The notes under the pieces were generated by a model, which made no database searches, was not told where the DNA came from, and saw only the letters and a list, made by a program, of their open reading frames with translations. Positions 9,526-17,626 of a stretch of DNA of 64,000 nucleotides are shown piece by piece; position 1 is the stretch's first letter; every line of letters begins with the position of its first letter. The translations under genes and the position numbers were made by a program. Origin of the DNA: Pseudomonas mangrovi (GTDB lineage Bacteria; Pseudomonadota; Gammaproteobacteria; Pseudomonadales; Pseudomonadaceae); the NCBI RefSeq assembly GCF_003052585.1, contig NZ_QASN01000021.1, forward strand, positions 332,965 to 396,964, written 5' to 3'.

Positions 9526-10392
9526 GTGAATTTGTTGCAACACATCGCCCAATCGCGCCATCTGCTGCGCAAGTCGGAACTGAAGGTCGCCGAGCAGGTG
9601 CTGCAGGATCCCGCTGCGGTCATGCACAGCTCCATGGCGGATCTGGCGCACAACGTCGGCGTCAGCGAGCCAACCATCGTGCGCTTCTGTCGGGCGATCG
9701 GCTGCAGCGGCTTCCAGGACCTCAAGCTACGCCTGGCGCAGAGCCTGGCGGCGGGCGCCAGCTTCGGCCACTTCGCGATCCATGAGGACGATTCGGTCAA
9801 CGACTTCGCGCTGAAGATCTTCGACACCACCCTGCACACCCTGATCGAAGTCCGCGAGAAGCTCGACGTGCAGGCGCTGCAGAAAGCCATTACCGCCATC
9901 GCCCAGGCGCAGCGCGTGGAGTTCTACGGTTTCGGCGCATCCGGCGCAGTGGCAGCGGATGCCCAGCACAAGTTCTTCCGCCTGCTGCTCACCGCCGCCG
10001 CCTACTCCGACCCGCACATGCAGGCGATGAGTGCCGTCACGCTGAAGCCCACCGACGTGGCCATCTGCATCTCCCAGTCCGGCCGCTCCAAGGATCTGCT
10101 GACCACCGCCAACCTGGTCCGCGAAAGCGGCGCCACCCTGATCACCCTGTGCCCGAGCCAGACCCCGCTGGCCGAGCTGGCCAGTCTCAACCTGGCCATC
10201 GACGTGCAGGAGGACACCGAGATCTACACTCCGCTGACCTCGCGTATCGCCCATCTGGTAGTGATCGACGTGCTGGCGATGGGCGTCGCCATGTCCCGCG
10301 GCCCCGGCCTGGTCAACCATCTCAAGAGCGTCAAGCGCAGCCTGCGCAGTCTGCGCCTGTCGCCCAAGTCGTTGAAGAACGCCGAGGACTGA
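9526..10392 (+). CDS. hexR: RpiR/HexR-family transcriptional regulator
   Basis: The 288-residue protein has an N-terminal helix-turn-helix (about residues 1-77; VSEPTIVRFCRAIGCSGFQDLK) and a C-terminal SIS sugar-phosphate-binding domain (about 125-265; GFGASGAVAADAQHKF and ICISQSGRSKDLLTTANL). The start is GTG at 9526; longer in-frame reading to 7924 runs antisense through zwf and is not coding. HexR senses 2-keto-3-deoxy-6-phosphogluconate, but this sequence looks more like the second RpiR-type paralogue of pseudomonads, so the ligand is uncertain. It diverges from zwf across a perfect palindrome. Confidence 0.85.
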   Translation: MNLLQHIAQSRHLLRKSELKVAEQVLQDPAAVMHSSMADLAHNVGVSEPTIVRFCRAIGCSGFQDLKLRLAQSLAAGASFGHFAIHEDDSVNDFALKIFDTTLHTLIEVREKLDVQALQKAITAIAQAQRVEFYGFGASGAVAADAQHKFFRLLLTAAAYSDPHMQAMSAVTLKPTDVAICISQSGRSKDLLTTANLVRESGATLITLCPSQTPLAELASLNLAIDVQEDTEIYTPLTSRIAHLVVIDVLAMGVAMSRGPGLVNHLKSVKRSLRSLRLSPKSLKNAED

Positions 10393-10520
10393 TCTGCATC
10401 GCGCTCGCCTATCAGCTGCTCTCCCGGCACCCCGCCTGGCGAGCGTGAGCGAATCGACAGTCCGAAACGCCTCCCTTCCCCTTTGCTGGACCGCTCCGCG
10501 CGCCGGCGCTTAGGCTGCGC

Positions 10521-10534
10521 CTCCTGCGCAGGAG
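10521..10534. other. Perfect 14-bp palindrome downstream of the regulator
   Basis: CTCCTGCGCAGGAG at 10521-10534 is self-complementary and lies 129 bases after the RpiR/HexR-type gene and 32 bases before the next ATG. There is no T-tract. It could be a small hairpin or a dimeric protein site. Confidence 0.35.
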
Positions 10535-10565
10535 ATGCGGGGTCAAGTGCGATGGAGGAGTGATC

Positions 10566-10960
10566 ATGGGAAGGATTCTGCGCGGTTTGCTGGTGCTGGT
10601 CGCAGGGCTCGCGGCCCTGGTGTTGGCGGGCTGGCTCTCGAACAGGGGCGCTTTCTCGAGGTTGCCCAACGCGCGCCCGGCGAAGTGGTCGCTCTCAACG
10701 CCGGAGGTTCGCATCCACAGATCCGCTTCCACGGCACCGATGGTCAGGCCATCTCCTATCCGCAGGGCGGCCTGATCTGGGGCTACCGCGAGGACATGCA
10801 GGTGGAGGTACTTTACGACCCCGCCGATCCCAGGCGCGGCGCAGTGATCAATGACCGTGGCGCGATCTGGGGCATGTCGATCTTTTCGGGCGTTATTGGT
10901 GGCGGGCTTTTCCTGGGCGGCCTCTGGACCCTGTGGCTGGCGCGACGCAAGAGCGGTTGA
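10566..10960 (+). pseudogene. Frameshifted DUF3592-like membrane protein
   Basis: GGAGGA precedes an ATG at 10566 that opens into a convincing membrane segment, RILRGLLVLVAGLAALVLAGWL. That frame soon loses sense. From about 10640 a different frame reads RFLEVAQRAPGEVVAL, then a DUF3592-like core (DGQAISYPQGG, VEVLYDPADPRRGAVI) and a second membrane helix ending ARRKSG at 10960. The two halves together have the usual DUF3592 layout, so a one-base deletion (or two-base insertion) near 10630-10650 best explains it. A sequencing error or programmed frameshift cannot be excluded. Function of the family is unknown. Confidence 0.6.
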
Positions 10961-11110
10961 AGGCAAGCGGCACGCGGCGACTGCCTCCATCGCAGCTGCT
11001 TCACGCTCCGCGGCACAGGGCAGGTCATGGATTGTTCATCGACCTGCCGCCAAAGCGTCACTCTGGTTGCGCACGCTCGGGGCTCCTGCGAATCGATCTG
11101 GAGACCCGCG

Positions 11111-11311
11111 ATGTCCCGTCATCAATCTCAGCCAGCGCTCGACAGCAAGACCCGCCGCAAGCTCGAGGATCAGCGCCGCATGGCCTATCGCCGGGCCATC
11201 GAAGAGCATGCCGAACGACGCCAGCTAAACGCTCAGATCAGCGACTTTCCCGACCTGATAGCCGCAAGCTATCTGCAGATCGCCAGCGCCCCGCTGCAGC
11301 GCGGCGCCTGA
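11111..11311 (+). CDS. Small basic protein, PA3496-like
   Basis: The 66-residue product is very polar and resembles the small PA3496 family of pseudomonads: KTRRKLEDQRRMAYRRAIEEHAERRQL (residues about 13-39; R/K/E-rich amphipathic helix) is the family hallmark. The ATG at 11111 is chosen over a longer in-frame start at 11027 because similarity begins here. The family is annotated as putative envelope-integrity proteins, without firm functional data that I know of. It converges with the LysR gene, 7 bases apart. Confidence 0.55.
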   Translation: MSRHQSQPALDSKTRRKLEDQRRMAYRRAIEEHAERRQLNAQISDFPDLIAASYLQIASAPLQRGA

Positions 11312-11318
11312 TCCCGCA

Positions 11319-12263
11319 CTAGCCTGCGGGCTCGAAGCGCAGCGCCAGCGCCTGCTGGATCTGCGCGCGCTGCTCGCGAACGAAGCGCTGAAAGGCCTGG
11401 GCCACCGGCGACAGGCGTTTGCCATGGCTGCTCACCAGGCACCAGCTGCGCCGCAGCGGCAGTTCGGCCACGTCCAGCTGGCGCAGCAGGCCGGCGGCCA
11501 GCTCGGTCTGCACCGCGTGTCGTGGCAACAGGGCCAACCCCAGACCGGCAATCACCGCCTCGCGCTGGGCATCCAGCGAGCCGATCTGCTGGGTCAGGGC
11601 GAAGTGGGCACGCTTCTGGTGGCAGTACTCCTCGCAGGCGCGTCGGGTGCCGGAGCCCGGCTCGCGGATCAGCAGCGGGTAGGCAGTCAGATCCTGCAAA
11701 GTGAGCGCACCACGCGAACAGAGCGGATGCAGGGGCGGGGCCACGGCAATGATCGGGTTGTCGAGAAACGGCAGAAATTCCAGCCCCTGGTCCTTGGGCA
11801 CCTGGGACATGATCAGCAGATCGTCGCGGCTCTGCGTCAGCCGGCGCAGCGCCTGGGCGTGATTGACCACGGTCAGCTCGAGAGAGACCTCCGGATGCTG
11901 CTGGCGAAACGCCGCGAACAGGTGCGGGACGAAGTACTTGGCACTGGACTCGACCGCCAGGCTGAGCAGGCCCTGCAGCGAGCCCGCCATGTCCGAGAGC
12001 TGCATGTCGAGGTTTTCCAGGCGGCCGAAGATGTCCGCGCCGGCGGTGCGCAAGGCCTCGGCGGCCTCGGTCAGGTAGAGCTTCTTGCCGATGTACTCGA
12101 ACAGCGGCTGGCCGACCAGCTCTTCCAGCTGGCGGATCTGCAGGCTCACCGCCGGTTGGGTCAGCGCCATTTCCTCGGCCGCACGACTGTACGAGCCGCT
12201 CTCGCAGACAGCTCTGAACACCTGCAACTGGCGCAGGGTCATCCGCATCAGGGACTTGCGCAT
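11319..12263 (-). CDS. pycR: LysR-family regulator, PycR-like
   Basis: The product is 314 residues from the ATG at 12263 (MRKSLMRMTLRQLQVFR); five more in-frame residues exist upstream. The helix-turn-helix covers about residues 8-65 (GSYSRAAEEMALTQPAVSLQIRQLE), followed by a periplasmic-binding-protein-like effector domain from about residue 95. It diverges from the biotin carboxylase gene, the arrangement of PycR (PA5437), which controls pyruvate carboxylase in P. aeruginosa. A candidate inverted repeat sits between the two starts. The effector is unknown. Confidence 0.85.
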   Translation of the reverse strand: MRKSLMRMTLRQLQVFRAVCESGSYSRAAEEMALTQPAVSLQIRQLEELVGQPLFEYIGKKLYLTEAAEALRTAGADIFGRLENLDMQLSDMAGSLQGLLSLAVESSAKYFVPHLFAAFRQQHPEVSLELTVVNHAQALRRLTQSRDDLLIMSQVPKDQGLEFLPFLDNPIIAVAPPLHPLCSRGALTLQDLTAYPLLIREPGSGTRRACEEYCHQKRAHFALTQQIGSLDAQREAVIAGLGLALLPRHAVQTELAAGLLRQLDVAELPLRRSWCLVSSHGKRLSPVAQAFQRFVREQRAQIQQALALRFEPAG

Positions 12264-12305
12264 CGACGACTCCAACAAGAGAAAACGGGCGTGGCGCCAG
12301 GATAT

Positions 12306-12321
12306 ATAAGTTTTTACTTAT
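12306..12321. promoter_or_regulatory. Candidate LysR operator in the pycR-pycA gap
   Basis: ATAAGT-TTTT-ACTTAT at 12306-12321 is an interrupted inverted repeat of the T-N11-A class bound by LysR proteins. It lies 43 bases upstream of the regulator start and 88 bases before pycA, in the most AT-rich stretch of the locus. Position and symmetry fit autoregulation plus activation of pycAB. Confidence 0.5.
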
Positions 12322-12408
12322 GCCACTGCCAACAATTATTAATTTTCTATTGTGGAATTCGCCGACTAGGGTTGTCCGACCGGTTAGCCCACGTTCAAGG
12401 AAGCCACC

Positions 12409-13824
12409 GTGATCAAGAAAATCCTCATAGCCAACCGCGGCGAAATTGCCGTGCGCATCGTGCGCGCCTGCGCCGAGATGGGCATCCGCTCGGTGGCGAT
12501 CTATTCCGACGCCGATCGCCATGCCCTGCATGTCAAGCGCGCCGACGAGGCACACAGCATCGGCGAGGAGCCGCTGGCCGGTTACCTCAACCCGCGCAAA
12601 CTGGTGAACCTGGCGGTGGAAACCGGCTGTGATGCCCTGCATCCGGGCTACGGCTTCCTCTCCGAGAACGCAGAACTGGCGGACATCTGCGCCGAACGCG
12701 GGGTCAAGTTCATAGGCCCGAGCGCTGAAGTCATCCGCCGCATGGGCGACAAGACCGAGGCTCGGCGCAGCATGATCAAAGCCGGCGTGCCGGTCACCCC
12801 TGGCACCGAAGGCAATGTCGCCGACCTCGAAGAAGCCCTGCGCGAAGGCGATCGCATCGGTTACCCGGTGATGCTCAAGGCCACCTCCGGCGGCGGCGGG
12901 CGCGGCATTCGCCGCTGCAACTCGCGCGAGGAGCTGGAGCAGGCCTATCCGCGGGTGATCTCGGAGGCGACCAAAGCCTTCGGCAGCGCCGAGGTGTTCC
13001 TTGAGAAGTGCATCGTCAACCCGAAGCACATCGAGGCGCAGATCCTCGCCGACTCCTTCGGCAACACCGTCCACCTGTTCGAGCGCGACTGCTCGATCCA
13101 GCGGCGCAACCAGAAGCTGATCGAAATCGCCCCGAGCCCGCAGCTGACCCCCGAGCAGCGCGCCTACATCGGCGATCTGTCGGTACGCGCAGCCCAGGCA
13201 GTCGGTTACGAGAACGCCGGCACAGTGGAGTTCCTGCTCGCCGAGGGCGAGGTCTACTTCATGGAGATGAACACCCGGGTCCAGGTGGAACACACCATCA
13301 CCGAGGAAATTACCGGCATCGACATCGTCCGCGAGCAGATCCGCATCGCCGCCGGCCTGCCGTTGTCGGTGAAGCAGGAGGACATCGTCCATCGCGGCTT
13401 CGCCCTGCAGTTCCGCATCAACGCCGAAGACCCGAAGAACAACTTCCTGCCCAGCTTCGGCAAGATCACCCGCTATTACGCGCCCGGCGGCCCCGGCGTG
13501 CGCACCGATACGGCGATCTACACCGGCTACACCATTCCGCCGTTCTACGACTCGATGTGCCTGAAGCTGATCGTCTGGGCGCTGACCTGGGAAGAGGCTC
13601 TGGACCGTGGCCTGCGCGCGCTGGACGACATGCGCGTGCAGGGCGTGCGCACCACCGCACCCTACTACCAGGAAATCCTGCGCAACCCGGAATTTCGCAG
13701 CGGCCGCTTCAACACCAGCTTCGTCGAGAGCCATCCGGAGCTGACCGAATACTCGATCAAACGCGAGCCTTCTCACCTGGCCCTGGCCATCGCCGCCGCC
13801 ATCGCCGCCCATGCCGGCCTCTGA
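12409..13824 (+). CDS. pycA: Pyruvate carboxylase subunit A (biotin carboxylase)
   Basis: The 471-residue ATP-grasp enzyme carboxylates biotin on the partner subunit using bicarbonate and ATP. Visible landmarks are the N-terminal KKILIANRGEIAVRIVRAC, the ATP-binding loop MLKATSGGGGRGIRR (about residues 157-171), FLEKCIVNPKHIEAQ and the catalytic EMNTRVQVEHTITE (about 286-299). The start is GTG with AAGGAAG upstream. The subunit B gene follows after 13 bases. Gene pairing with the carboxyltransferase subunit, rather than with accB, separates it from acetyl-CoA carboxylase AccC. Confidence 0.95.
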   Translation: MIKKILIANRGEIAVRIVRACAEMGIRSVAIYSDADRHALHVKRADEAHSIGEEPLAGYLNPRKLVNLAVETGCDALHPGYGFLSENAELADICAERGVKFIGPSAEVIRRMGDKTEARRSMIKAGVPVTPGTEGNVADLEEALREGDRIGYPVMLKATSGGGGRGIRRCNSREELEQAYPRVISEATKAFGSAEVFLEKCIVNPKHIEAQILADSFGNTVHLFERDCSIQRRNQKLIEIAPSPQLTPEQRAYIGDLSVRAAQAVGYENAGTVEFLLAEGEVYFMEMNTRVQVEHTITEEITGIDIVREQIRIAAGLPLSVKQEDIVHRGFALQFRINAEDPKNNFLPSFGKITRYYAPGGPGVRTDTAIYTGYTIPPFYDSMCLKLIVWALTWEEALDRGLRALDDMRVQGVRTTAPYYQEILRNPEFRSGRFNTSFVESHPELTEYSIKREPSHLALAIAAAIAAHAGL

Positions 13825-13837
13825 GGAATCCAGTCCC

Positions 13838-15646
13838 ATGAGCAAGAAAATCACCGTTACCGACACCATCCTGCGTGACGCACACCAGTCGCTGATCGCC
13901 ACCCGCATGCGCACCGAGGACATGCTGCCGATCTGCGCCAAGCTCGACCAGGTCGGCTACTGGTCGCTGGAAGTCTGGGGCGGGGCGACCTTCGACGCCT
14001 GCGTGCGCTTTCTCAAGGAAGACCCGTGGGAGCGCCTGCGCCAGCTCAAGGCGGCGCTGCCCAACACCCGCCTGCAGATGCTCCTGCGCGGGCAGAACCT
14101 GCTCGGCTACCGCCACTACAGCGATGACGTGGTGCGCGCCTTCGTGGCCAAGGCGGCGGTCAACGGCATCGACGTGTTCCGCATCTTCGATGCGATGAAC
14201 GACGTGCGTAACCTGCGCGTCGCCATCGAGGCGGTGAAGGCCGCCGGCAAGCACGCCCAGGGCACCATCGCCTACACCACCAGCCCGGTGCACACGGTCG
14301 AAGCCTTCGTCGAGCAGGCCCGCGCCATGGCCGCGATGGGCGTCGACTCGCTGGCGATCAAGGACATGGCCGGCCTGCTCACGCCTTATGCCACCGCCGA
14401 GCTGGTCAAGGCGCTGAAGGCCGAGATCGATCTGCCGGTCTTCATCCACAGCCACGACACCGCCGGCATGGGCGCCATGTGCCAGCTCAAGGCCATCGAG
14501 GCCGGCGCCGACCATATCGATACCGCCATCTCCAGCTTCGCCTGGGGCACCAGCCATCCGGGCACCGAGTCGATGGTCGCTGCCCTGCGCGGCAGCGAGT
14601 ACGACACCGGCCTGGACCTGGAGCTGCTGCAGGAGATCGGCCTGTACTTCTTCGGCGTACGCAAGAAGTACCACCAGTTCGAGAGCGACTTCACCGCCGT
14701 GGACACCCGCGTGCAGGTCAACCAGGTGCCGGGCGGGATGATGTCCAACCTGGCCAACCAGCTGAAGGAGCAGGGTGCGCTGAATCGGATCAACGAAGTC
14801 TTCGCCGAGATCCCGCGGGTGCGTGCCGACCTCGGCTACCCGCCGCTGGTGACGCCGACCTCGCAGATCGTCGGCAGCCAGGCAGTGTTCAACGTGCTCG
14901 CCGGTGCGCGCTACAAGACCATCACCAACGAGGTGAAGCTCTACCTGCAGGGGCGTTACGGCAAGGCGCCGGGCCAGGTCAGCGAGCAGCTGCGCTTCCA
15001 GGCGATCGGTAGCGAGGAGGTCATCGAGGTACGTCCGGCCGATCTGCTCAAACCGGAGATGGCCCGTCTGCGCGAGGAAGTCGGCAGCCTGGCGAAATCC
15101 GAGGAAGACGTGCTGACCTACGCCATGTTCCCGGACATCGGCCGCAAGTTTCTCGAGGAACGCGCCGCCGGCAGCCTCAAGCCGGAAGTGCTGCTGCCGA
15201 TCCCGGAGGCCGGCGGCGTTGCCGCCGCCAGTGGCGAAGGCGTACCGACCGAGTTCGTCATCGACGTGCACGGCGAGAGCTATCGGGTCGACATCACCGG
15301 GGTCGGCATCAAGGGCGACGGCAAGCGTCATTTCTACCTGTCGATCGACGGCATGCCGGAAGAGGTGGTATTCGAGCCGCTCAACGACTTCGTCGGCGGC
15401 AGTGGCGGCAACAAGCGCAAGCAGGCCTCGGGGCCGGGCGACGTCAGCACCAGCATGCCGGGCAACATCGTCGATGTGCTGGTCAAGGAAGGCGACACGG
15501 TCAAGGCCGGGCAGGCGGTGCTGATCACCGAGGCGATGAAGATGGAGTCGGAGGTACAGGCGCCGATTGCCGGCACCGTGAAGGCGGTGCACGTGGCCAA
15601 GGGTGATCGGGTCAACCCGGGCGACGTGCTGGTCGAGATCGGCTGA
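13838..15646 (+). CDS. pycB: Pyruvate carboxylase subunit B (carboxyltransferase + biotin carrier)
   Basis: The 602-residue protein transfers CO2 from biotin to pyruvate, making oxaloacetate for anaplerosis. The N-terminal HMGL-like TIM barrel (about residues 1-300; TDTILRDAHQSLIATRM, metal-binding VFIHSHDTAGM) is followed by the conserved PYC/OadA domain and a C-terminal biotinyl domain with EAMKMES near residue 565. The ATG at 13838 is chosen over an in-frame start at 13811 inside the end of pycA. The absence of oadB/oadG membrane partners argues for pyruvate carboxylase over a sodium-pumping decarboxylase. A terminator follows. Confidence 0.94.
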   Translation: MSKKITVTDTILRDAHQSLIATRMRTEDMLPICAKLDQVGYWSLEVWGGATFDACVRFLKEDPWERLRQLKAALPNTRLQMLLRGQNLLGYRHYSDDVVRAFVAKAAVNGIDVFRIFDAMNDVRNLRVAIEAVKAAGKHAQGTIAYTTSPVHTVEAFVEQARAMAAMGVDSLAIKDMAGLLTPYATAELVKALKAEIDLPVFIHSHDTAGMGAMCQLKAIEAGADHIDTAISSFAWGTSHPGTESMVAALRGSEYDTGLDLELLQEIGLYFFGVRKKYHQFESDFTAVDTRVQVNQVPGGMMSNLANQLKEQGALNRINEVFAEIPRVRADLGYPPLVTPTSQIVGSQAVFNVLAGARYKTITNEVKLYLQGRYGKAPGQVSEQLRFQAIGSEEVIEVRPADLLKPEMARLREEVGSLAKSEEDVLTYAMFPDIGRKFLEERAAGSLKPEVLLPIPEAGGVAAASGEGVPTEFVIDVHGESYRVDITGVGIKGDGKRHFYLSIDGMPEEVVFEPLNDFVGGSGGNKRKQASGPGDVSTSMPGNIVDVLVKEGDTVKAGQAVLITEAMKMESEVQAPIAGTVKAVHVAKGDRVNPGDVLVEIG

Positions 15647-15652
15647 ACGCAA

Positions 15653-15674
15653 GGGGGCCGCAAGGCCCCCTCTT
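15653..15674 (+). terminator. Terminator of pycAB
   Basis: GGGGGCC-GCAA-GGCCCCC at 15653-15670 forms a 7-bp GC stem with a stable GCAA loop, 6 bases after the pycB stop. It is followed by TCTT, a short T-rich tail. It could also serve the convergent lipoprotein gene. Confidence 0.75.
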
Positions 15675-15691
15675 CACGTCGTGACCGGCGC

Positions 15692-16087
15692 TCAGCGACG
15701 CAACCGATGTTGCGAGCGCAGGTCGATCAGGTCCTGGTGGGTACAGGTCTGCGGGGCGTTACCGGTGAGGTCGTAGCAACGCTGGCCGAAACCCATCGGC
15801 CAGTAGGCGATGGCAGCCGGTGGCCAGAAGATCGACGGCACGCGAAAGCGGCTTTTCAGCCGACCCTGCTGCACGGTGCGCGACTCGGAATTCTTCAGTT
15901 TGTAGGGAATGCCGCTGCTGGCGCCCCACGAATAGGGACGGGTGTAGACCAGGCCCTGGCGGTGTTCGACCGGGCGCTCGTTGACAATGAGGGTAGTGTC
16001 AGCGGGCAGCTTGAACCAGGCGCCGGTGGAGCAACCGCTGGCGGCAAAGGCGAGTAGCAATACGGTGGCAATGCGGGTTTTGGACAT
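15692..16087 (-). CDS. Hypothetical lipoprotein
   Basis: The 131-residue product begins with a lipoprotein signal, MSKTRIATVLLLAFAASGCS, with the acylated Cys at residue 19. The mature part is rich in aromatic and polar residues (YSWGASSGIPYKL, FWPPAAIAYWPMGFGQRCYDL) and has two further cysteines that could pair (CYDLTGNAPQTC). I do not recognise the family. It is probably anchored in the outer membrane. It converges with pycB and diverges from sbtA. Confidence 0.6.
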   Translation of the reverse strand: MSKTRIATVLLLAFAASGCSTGAWFKLPADTTLIVNERPVEHRQGLVYTRPYSWGASSGIPYKLKNSESRTVQQGRLKSRFRVPSIFWPPAAIAYWPMGFGQRCYDLTGNAPQTCTHQDLIDLRSQHRLRR

Positions 16088-16115
16088 GCAATGGTCCTCG
16101 ATGGCGTCCTTGTCT

Positions 16116-16132
16116 GGCGCCTGAGCGGCGCC
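16116..16132. other. Hairpin in the lipoprotein-sbtA gap
   Basis: GGCGCC-TGAGC-GGCGCC at 16116-16132 is a 6-bp inverted repeat in the 157-base divergent gap. The sequence CACTATAGCG about 15 bases further on could be part of a -10 region. Nothing else stands out here. Confidence 0.25.
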
Positions 16133-16244
16133 GGGTCTTGCGGGGCCACTATAGCGAAGCGATCCGTTTGCGACGCGGCATGCTGCACAAAATTGGGGCG
16201 CGCAGCCGAGTCACTGCGCGGATGGTTGAACAGGGGGAGCAGGC

Positions 16245-17186
16245 GTGGGATTCGATCCGGTGGTGATGTTTTTCGTCTTCGGACTGCTGGCGGGGCTGCT
16301 CAAGAGCGAGCTCAAGCTGCCGCCAGCGCTGTACGAGACACTGTCGATTGTGCTGCTGCTGGCGATCGGTCTGCATGGCGGGGTGGAGCTGGCCGAGCAG
16401 GCCAGTGTCGCGCTGCTCGGCCAGTCGGCGCTGGTGCTGCTGCTGGGCGTGATGCTGCCGCTACTGGCGTTCGGCCTGTTGCGCTCGCTGCGCTTCGACC
16501 GCGTCAACGCGGCGGCCGTGGCAGCGCACTACGGCTCGGTCAGCGCCGGGACCTTCGCGGTGGTGGTCGCCTACCTCGGCGCACGCCAGGTGTTCTTCGA
16601 GAGCTACATGCCGCTGTTCGTCGCGATCCTCGAGATACCGGCGATCCTGGTCGGCATCCTGCTGGCCAAGGGTGTCTCGCGGGACACCCAGTGGAAGGAA
16701 CTGGGCCGCGAGATCTTCTTCGGCAAGAGCATCATGCTGCTGCTCGGCGGTCTGCTGATCGGCCTGCTCGCCGGCAAGGAGGCGATCAAGCCGCTGGAGC
16801 CTTTCTACACCAGCATGTTCAAGCCGGTACTGGCGCTGTTCCTGCTGGAGATGGGCCTGATCGCCTCCAGTCAGCTCGGCACCCTGAAGCGCTACGGCGT
16901 GCGTCTGGCGATCTTTGCCATCCTGATGCCGCTGCTCGGCGCGCTGATCGGTGCGGTGCTGGCACGCCTGATGGGCCTGTCGCTGGGCGGCACGGCGATG
17001 CTCGCCACCCTGGCGGCGTCGGCGTCCTATATCGCGGTACCGGCGGCGATGCGCCTGGCGGTGCCGGAGGCGAACCCGTCGCTGTCGCTGACCGCCTCTC
17101 TGGGCATCACCTTTCCGTTCAACATCCTGGTCGGCATCCCGCTCTACCTGAGCCTTGCCGAAACGCTGATCGCCTGGGGGTTCTGA
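16245..17186 (+). CDS. sbtA: SbtA-type sodium-dependent bicarbonate transporter
   Basis: The 313-residue protein has about ten hydrophobic helices arranged as two similar halves, as in the SbtA family of Na+/HCO3- symporters: AAVAAHYGSVSAGTFAVVVA in the first half and ATLAASASYIAVPAAMRLAV in the second are the family's repeated motifs. The start is GTG at 16245 after GGGGGAGC. It is followed one base later by an SbtB-like PII gene, the normal SbtA partner. Cyanobacterial SbtA supplies the CO2-concentrating mechanism; here the adjacent bicarbonate-dependent pyruvate carboxylase is a plausible consumer (inference). Confidence 0.88.
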   Translation: MGFDPVVMFFVFGLLAGLLKSELKLPPALYETLSIVLLLAIGLHGGVELAEQASVALLGQSALVLLLGVMLPLLAFGLLRSLRFDRVNAAAVAAHYGSVSAGTFAVVVAYLGARQVFFESYMPLFVAILEIPAILVGILLAKGVSRDTQWKELGREIFFGKSIMLLLGGLLIGLLAGKEAIKPLEPFYTSMFKPVLALFLLEMGLIASSQLGTLKRYGVRLAIFAILMPLLGALIGAVLARLMGLSLGGTAMLATLAASASYIAVPAAMRLAVPEANPSLSLTASLGITFPFNILVGIPLYLSLAETLIAWGF

Positions 17187-17187
17187 G

Positions 17188-17493
17188 ATGAATGCACACA
17201 CCCGTACCCTGTTGACCGTCATCTGCGAGGCAGCGCTGGAGAAGAAACTGGTCGCCGACCTGCAAGTGCTCGGCGCGCCCGGCTGGACCATCTCGGATGC
17301 CCGTGGGCGCGGCTCGCGCGGCGTGCGCAGCGCCGAGTGGAACACCGAGGGCAACATCCGTCTGGAAGTGATCTGCGCCCGCGAGCTGGCCGAGCGCATC
17401 GCTCTGCATCTGCAGACCCGCTACTACGCCAACTACGCCATGGTCTGCTACCTGGCCCAGGTGGAAGTGCTGCGCGCAGAGAAGTTTCAGTAA
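17188..17493 (+). CDS. sbtB: SbtB-like PII-family regulator
   Basis: The 101-residue product has the ferredoxin-like PII layout: beta strand TLLTVICEA, helix LEKKLVADLQVLG, a long T-loop region GWTISDARGRGSRGVRSAEWN, strand NIRLEVICA, helix ELAERIALHLQTRYY and strand AMVCYLAQVEVLR. SbtB trimers bind adenyl nucleotides and gate SbtA. The sequence ends at EKFQ and lacks the C-terminal cysteine loop (CGPxGC) found in many cyanobacterial SbtB proteins, so redox control through that loop is not expected. It starts one base after the sbtA stop. Confidence 0.78.
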   Translation: MNAHTRTLLTVICEAALEKKLVADLQVLGAPGWTISDARGRGSRGVRSAEWNTEGNIRLEVICARELAERIALHLQTRYYANYAMVCYLAQVEVLRAEKFQ

Positions 17494-17572
17494 CGCCGCG
17501 CGCTCATCCACAGGGCACGTATCGGCAATCAGTGTCCGGCGCCACGGCCTTTTGCTTCCCCGGTCGCACTCC

Positions 17573-17606
17573 GGGCGGCGGCGAGCAGTTAAACTGCGCG
17601 CCGCCC
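17573..17606. other. Long nested hairpin upstream of the DUF2388 array
   Basis: GGGCGGC (17573-17579) and GCCGCCC (17600-17606) enclose a nested inverted repeat, GCAGTT-A-AACTGC (17585-17597). The structure lies 21 bases before the first DUF2388-like gene. There is no T-tract, so it is more likely a regulatory site or mRNA leader structure than a terminator of sbtAB. Confidence 0.4.
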
Positions 17607-17626
17607 ACCCCCGTTCCGGAGTCCAG

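Noticed and set aside
11269..13941. An 890-codon minus-strand frame crossing pycA and the LysR gene
   Set aside because: It is antisense to pycA and out of frame with the LysR gene, and it crosses the AT-rich divergent promoter.
15653..15670. Possible riboswitch or small RNA between pycB and the lipoprotein gene
   Set aside because: The only structure is a compact GC stem with GCAA loop directly after the stop, which a terminator explains fully.
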